In this document: positions 59,317 through 64,000 of the stretch, in pieces
How positions within the stretch are numbered: the first letter of the stretch is position 1
How the letters are laid out: each line of letters opens with the position of its first letter
NCBI GenBank assembly: GCA_034190875.2
Contig: CM067356.1
Coordinates: 60,059,208 to 60,123,207 of the forward strand
Direction: 5' to 3'
Origin: Urechis unicinctus
Taxonomy: Eukaryota > Annelida > Polychaeta > Xenopneusta > Urechidae
DNA length: 64,000 nucleotides
The notes under the pieces: model-generated
The model's input: only the letters and a program-made list of their open reading frames with translations
What the model was told of the DNA's origin: nothing
Database searches by the model: none
Position numbers and translations under genes: made by a program

Positions 59317-61337
59317 ATGTCGTCTCGTGTAACGACGCCTCTTCGACTTTACCGCAAACTATTGCGAGATATCAGACAACTGCCTACGGAAGCCCAGCAC
59401 CACTACAAACACTTGGTCAAACAGGTGATGTCGAAGAAATATTACCCTAAATGTTTGTACACCAGTTGTTGGTATGGTAGGCTAACACTGGCTAAAGGAT
59501 AATATATTGACGACAAAATCTCCGTTGGAAGTTTCGGTTCCTGGCTCTGCACGGACAATGGTGACGGTGCTCCCGGGGCACTTAATGGTATAGAGGTAGT
59601 ACATATGTGCCGCGCGACGGGGTATGTTTTTTCGGCCTCTTGACTTGTACGACGGGTTTTTTGGCCTCATACTTGTACGACGGGGTATGTTTTTGAGCTT
59701 CAATCTGTACGAGGGGTTATACATTCGCATAATACCTTGTACGACGGGGTATGCTTTTGGCCATTTTGACCTTGTACGACGGGTACGGGTTTTCGAGGTC
59801 CCGCGGCACACCCCTATCCAGAAGAAGGCCAAGTGCCCCCCCACCCCCTCCCCCCCGGGACGGTGCTATGGCTGTGCTGCGTGCTTGATGAATGTTGTAC
59901 ACGACGTAATTCATGTTAACTTACACGGGATCCAATATGCCTGGCAGTAGCTAGAGAACAGGTACCGGACGTCGATTTGCTTGGGTAACAACGTCTCGTG
60001 GACGCAACGCGAGATTAAAGGACAGGTTGGCAATAGTACTGGTTGTATTGCACCAAGAGCTGGTGATGCTGCACCAAGAGCTGGTGGTGCTATACGTAGA
60101 GCTGGTGGTGTTGTTCAAAGAGCTTGTGATGCTGTATCAAGAGCCTGTGGTGCTGGACCAAGGGCTGGTGGTGCTATACCAAGAGCTGGTGGTGTTGTAC
60201 AAAGAGCTGGTGGTGCTGTACCCAGAGCTTGTGATGCTGTACCAAGTGCATGTGAGGCTGTGCCAAGAGCCTGTGCTGCTGTACCGAGAGCTGGTTGTGC
60301 TGTTCCAAGAGCCTGTGGTGCTGTACCAAGAGCTTGTGGTGCAGCACCAAGAGCTGGGTGTGTTATACCAAGAGCTGGTGGTGCTGTACAAAGAGTACTG
60401 TACCTGTCTGGCTTGATACAAAATCAAGTCAGCAGCTGAATTCACTGTGATGTCACTTACCAGCTTGATACAAGTCTGACTAGATACAGGTTTAGCAGGA
60501 TACAGGTCTGACTTGATACAGGTCTAGTAGGATACAGGTCTGACTTGATACGGTTTAAGCAGGATACAGGTCTGGCTTGATACAGGATATAATAGAAACA
60601 TTTTGGTTGATCACAATGCTTCCATACTGTGTCCGTTATGATTCGAGCCCACCTATTTTAGTTATGATTCAATCCCTACCTATTTCAGTGATCATTCGAG
60701 GAACACAAGTACGCTTATAAAAGCACCTCATCCAACAGCTTTGAACTCTCTGTGCACATTTAGTTCGCCTATGTACTTCCTTTGCAAGCATACACGCTGG
60801 ATAAGCTGGTAACTCGTACGTTTTGTCTCATTTCCAGAGTTACAACAGTCATAGTGACGAGTCGGATCCTGACCGCATTCAGCAAATCATAGAGCGGGCT
60901 CTACAGGACAGCCAGTGGGTCCGTGACAAGGTGAGGTCAGTCAGTGGGTCCGTGACAAGGTGAGGTCAGTCAGTGGGTCCATGACAAGGTGAGGTCAGTC
61001 AGTGTGTCTGTGACAAGGTGAGACCAGTCAGTGGGTCTGTGACAAGGTGAGCCAGTCAGTGGGTCCGTGACAAGGTGAGGCCAGTCAGTGGGTCTGTGAC
61101 AAGGTGAGGCCAGTCAGTGGGTCTGTGACAAGGTGAGGCCAGTCAGTGGGTCCGTGACAAGGTGAGGCCAGTCAGTGGGTCCGTGACACGGCGTGTTTGT
61201 GCTATGTTGTTTTCTGTTAACTGTAATCAGTTAAGAACATTTAAGTTTGCTTGGGATTTTTTTAGACAGAGGCAAAATATAATGATCAAAATTTTGATAT
61301 TCTTTCCTCTCTGTGTAATCAGTACCACAAAGAATAG
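59317..61337 (+). CDS. LYRM9: LYR motif-containing protein 9
   Basis: Small LYR-family protein; such proteins bind the mitochondrial acyl-carrier protein and act in respiratory-complex or Fe-S assembly. The role of LYRM9 itself is not well known. Three exons in phase: 59317-59424 (MSSRVTTPLRLYRKLLRDIR and HHYKHLVKQ, with the LYR motif at residues 10-12), 60838-60930 (SHSDESDPDRIQQIIERALQ and WVRDK) and 61323-61337 (YHKE then TAG), 71 aa against 78 in human ([20 protein letters not shown] ... WIMNKYKKQN). The last exon is tiny but has a good polypyrimidine tract. Intron 1 contains a MITE A copy and a 21-bp minisatellite; intron 2 begins with a minisatellite built from the exon 2 donor. AATAAA near 61392. 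Confidence 0.92.
59572..59858 (+). mobile_element. MITE family A, complete 287-bp copy
   Basis: Inverted ends CCCGGGGCACTTAATGG and GGCCAAGTGCCCCC plus a C-rich tail, flanked by a perfect 9-bp duplication GACGGTGCT (59563-59571, 59859-59867). The interior closely matches the 18171-18440 copy. Inserted in LYRM9 intron 1. Confidence 0.87.
60045..60400. repeat. 21-bp minisatellite in LYRM9 intron 1
   Basis: About 17 copies of CAAGAGCTGGTGGTGCTGTA plus C. Open frames in several registers (LVVLYQE, RAGGAVP) are array artefacts. Confidence 0.92.
60912..61195. repeat. 29-bp minisatellite built from the LYRM9 exon 2 donor junction
   Basis: About ten units of CAGTGGGTCCGTGACAAG joined to GTGAGGTCAGT. 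The first unit is the real exon end (CAGTGGGTCCGTGACAAG) plus the real donor (GTGAGG); the remainder lie in the intron. Most copies keep ACAAG/GTGAG intact. Confidence 0.95.
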
Positions 61338-62189
61338 ATATTCGACGGAGTCACATACTTCATGGTACGTCTTCTTCTTGTGATCTTCCCCAATAAATTT
61401 CAGGCCATATGCCCCGACGTTGATCTTCATGTGATCAACCCCAATAAAGATCAGGCCATATCCCCCTACTTTGATCTTCTTGTGATCAACCCAATAAGGA
61501 TCAGGCCGTCTGTTCCCACGATGCTTGGTGTGTTCACCGAAACTACTCATAAATCTTGTACTTATATGCAATGAAGACTTAGTTAAGCCTGATCCAACGT
61601 TTGTGAGTGGAGCTTGGAGATACAGTGGGCGTTGTTACCAGGGAAACGGTCTACAGAGCTAAGAGTATAGTGTTGGCCGCTAGTCCGTGGACGGGCAAGT
61701 TGTGTCAGCAGCTTCAACTAACTCGTCCCCTTCACGTCTCCTCCCAACTAGTTGATGTTATTTCACAAAATGGGTTCTCCCGCACCGACATACATCATAT
61801 CTCGCTCTCACTATGTGCATTCGTTCAGAAGACGGTTACATTTGACTTCCACTGCCATGGAGCTGTCGGTGATGGAAGCATGTCCAACAGACATACGGGA
61901 GCATTAATTAATACGTCACCACTGACCAGTAGTCTGATGTCAGCTGTATTGACATTATTGTGAGGAGTGATTGTATCTGTATATGTTACTATTATTCTGT
62001 GTGATTGAAGCCACGGCATCTGAAAGAGAGTTCTCCATTCAAAAACCTAGCCCCATGTATGGTCATCCAGGAAGAGGAGTTGCCGGCGTTCGAATACCCG
62101 CGAATGTTTAAGGTTTGCATTCATGTGCCAAGTTTTTAATTCAACAAAAGCGTCCTCACATTAATCTCGTTCACACTGTGTGTGAATCA

Positions 62190-62400
62190 TGGACCCCTGG
62201 GTGTGAATCATGGTCCACTGGATGTGAATCATGGTCCACGATCATGGTCCACTGGATGTGAATCATGGTCCACGATCATGGTCCACTGGATGTGAATCAT
62301 GGTCCACTGGATGTGAATCATGGTCCACGATCATGGTCCACTGGATGTGAATCATGGTCCACTGGATGTGATCATGGTCCACTGGATTGTGAATCATTGT
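62190..62400. repeat. ~20-bp minisatellite in the PIPOX-like gene
   Basis: About ten copies of GTCCACTGGATGTGAATCAT, some with a CACGATCATG insertion. Confidence 0.9.
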
Positions 62401-62484
62401 TCATTGGGTGATAATTGTGCATCCTGACTGCTGTCTAACATTCAGTGTACCTCACAGTTGATGTATTCCTGTTTAAAGCCCATG

Positions 62485-63130
62485 GGTGGTCATGGTTTTG
62501 TGATCTATGATAATCTGGGTGGTCATGGATATTGGTCTGTGGTAACCTGGGTGGTCATGGTTTTGTGGTCTGTGGTAACCTGGGTTGTCATGTTTTTGTT
62601 GCTGCAGTAACCTGGGTAGTCATGGTTTTACTGTCTTTGGAAACCTGGGTGGTGGTCATGGTTTTTGGTCTGTCGTAACCTGGGTGGTCATGGTTTTTTT
62701 GCTGCAGTAAACTGGGTGGTCATGGTTTTGTTGCTGCAGTAACCTGGTGGTCATGGTTTTGTTGCTGCAGTAACCTGGGTGGTCATGGTTTTGTTGCTGC
62801 AGTAACCTGGGGTGGTCATGGTTTTGTTGCTGCAGTAACCTGGGTGGTCATGGTTTTGTTGCTGCAGTAACCTGGGTGGTCATGGTTTTGTTGCTGCAGT
62901 AACCTGGGTGGTCATGGTTTTGTTGCTGCAGTAAACTGGGTGGTCATGGTTTTGTTGCTGCAGTAACCTGGGGTGGTCATGGTTTTGTTGCTGCAGTAAC
63001 CTGAGTGGTCATGGTTTTTGGTTTGCGGTAACTGTGGGTGGTCGTTTTGTGATCTACGGTAACCTGTGTTGTCGTGGTTTCGTCGTATGCCGTTACCAGT
63101 GTGGTCGTGGTTTTGTTATCTGCAGTAAGG
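62485..63130. repeat. 32-bp minisatellite with acceptor-like units
   Basis: About 20 copies of a unit with ACCTGGGTGGTCATGG and TTTTGTTGCTGCAGTA. Each full unit ends in a pyrimidine-rich tract plus CAG resembling a 3' splice site. It lies in the last intron of the PIPOX-like gene. Confidence 0.93.
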
Positions 63131-63405
63131 GATTCTTGATTGTTTGGGTTCAAAGTTTGACTTATTGGTGCGATGCCCTTGATAAATATTATGTCCACAG
63201 GCCACGGGTTCAAGTTGGCTCCTGTCGTGGGCAAAGTATTGATGGAGTTGGCGACAGGGCAGCGACCTTCCTATGACCTTGCACCATTTAGGATATCACG
63301 TTTCATGTCATGGCAACCATCTAGGCTCTGAACTTGGGATGTGACTGCTTGCCATTCTCTATCGACGCCTGATGACCTCATTGTATCGTGATATTGTATA
63401 ATAAA

Positions 63406-64000
63406 CAATTGCTTCGCAAATGAATCTCTTCTTGTGGAATGAGTTCTGATCCAAAGCTTTATCCATGCATCAAGTTCAACTATCACTTAAATTAGTCAGC
63501 ATTTTTCTGGACTCTAATATGATAGCGAGGAAGCTGCCATATGGCCGGATGTTGTCCAGTTTGTCGCTGCAACCAGTTGTAGTTAAGGTCGCCCCCACCA
63601 TATGAACGCTATAAAACAACAACGTACACGGGTTAAGGTCCTCCCGCCCCCACCATATGATGTTATCTTTTATCAGTAGTATAGGATGGGAACCGTTTAA
63701 TCCTCGAAATGACACGAACGGCCACACGGGTCGGGGGTGTGGTGTGGGGGGGGTGGGGGGGTGGGGGGGTGTAGCTCGTGAACGTTTATCCGCGTAGTAG
63801 TATTAAGTAGGAAGGCCGTGTTGATCCTCGAAATGACACGAACAGGCCAACATACGTACGGGGGGGGGGGGGGGGGGGGGCTTCTCGTCCTTAGCGCGAG
63901 TATTGAATAGCATTAACATGAAAATAGGGCCCGGAGCACATGACTCGTCATGGTGAACCTTTTCACGAGGACATTACTGACCCGTGTCCCGAAATACGCA
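63406..64000. other. Right-edge sequence, G-rich tracts, no gene recognised
   Basis: Two G-runs (about 63738-63770 and 63860-63881) lie next to similar words (CCTCGAAATGACACGAAC at about 63703 and 63824), so this is a diverged tandem duplication of roughly 120 bp. No coding exon seen. Confidence 0.5.

Larger units (their letters stand above)
61603..63331 (+). pseudogene. PIPOX: PIPOX-like sarcosine/pipecolate oxidase, partial
   Basis: Peroxisomal flavoenzyme family that oxidises sarcosine and pipecolate. Two parts are clear: about 61603-61730 (GDTVGVVTRETVYRAKSIVL then AASPWTGKLCQQLQL; human YQAKSLVITAGPWTNQLL) and the last exon 63201-63331 ([32 protein letters not shown]; human [18 protein letters not shown] ... 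[12 protein letters not shown]). A possible small exon lies at 62051-62112 (MVIQEEELPAFEYPRMFK). The N-terminal FAD-binding half is not found upstream, where LYRM9 lies, and about 100 residues expected before the last exon are missing; that space is minisatellite. AATAAA at 63400. Either a remnant, an assembly gap, or an exon set placed elsewhere. Confidence 0.65.

Overview
The window is nuclear DNA of an invertebrate animal. Its genes have GT/AG introns and their products resemble vertebrate orthologues. It also carries a LINE, MITE-like DNA transposons, a decayed Polinton-like element and very many minisatellites. The protein set and the pair of carbohydrate sulfotransferases suit a marine invertebrate (lophotrochozoan or similar), but the phylum cannot be fixed from sequence alone.

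Layout: 0-3.5 kb is tandem arrays. About 5.2-9.4 kb is a fossil Polinton/adintovirus-like element with polymerase and capsid-like remnants; a 32-bp minisatellite lies in the polymerase and a 49-bp array follows the element. MSRA (+, 12.7-15.8 kb) and MRPL50 (+, 18.7-20.9 kb) follow. SYNRG (synergin gamma, -, 23.2-29.9 kb) can be read as 15 coding exons in consistent phase. 30.8-38.8 kb is a nest of transposons: a MITE with TIRs, a hairpin-ended element, a nearly intact LINE and a 1.3-kb TIR element. GLOD4 (+, 39.3-42.4 kb, 9 exons) is convergent with two tandem carbohydrate sulfotransferase genes (-, 43.0-44.8 and 49.3-52.2 kb). At 54.2-55.3 kb are the first exons of an unrecognised gene. LYRM9 (+, 59.3-61.3 kb) is followed by fragments of a PIPOX-like sarcosine oxidase gene (61.6-63.3 kb).

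The genes are housekeeping or trafficking genes and form no single pathway. MSRA, MRPL50 and LYRM9 are mitochondrial or partly so; SYNRG acts at the AP-1/clathrin adaptor; GLOD4 is a glyoxalase-fold protein; the sulfotransferases are Golgi enzymes.

The most unusual feature is the relation of minisatellites to splice sites. In four introns a tandem array begins exactly at the 5' splice site, and its unit copies the donor (often with the exon end), so that the real donor is followed by a ladder of look-alikes. SYNRG also has a coding 36-bp array whose every unit contains a phase-compatible acceptor. Other points of interest are a sulfotransferase paralogue that has lost its PAPS 5'-phosphosulfate loop, a LINE ORF1 that joins NADAR-like and SGNH-like domains, and a MITE family with 9-bp target duplications.
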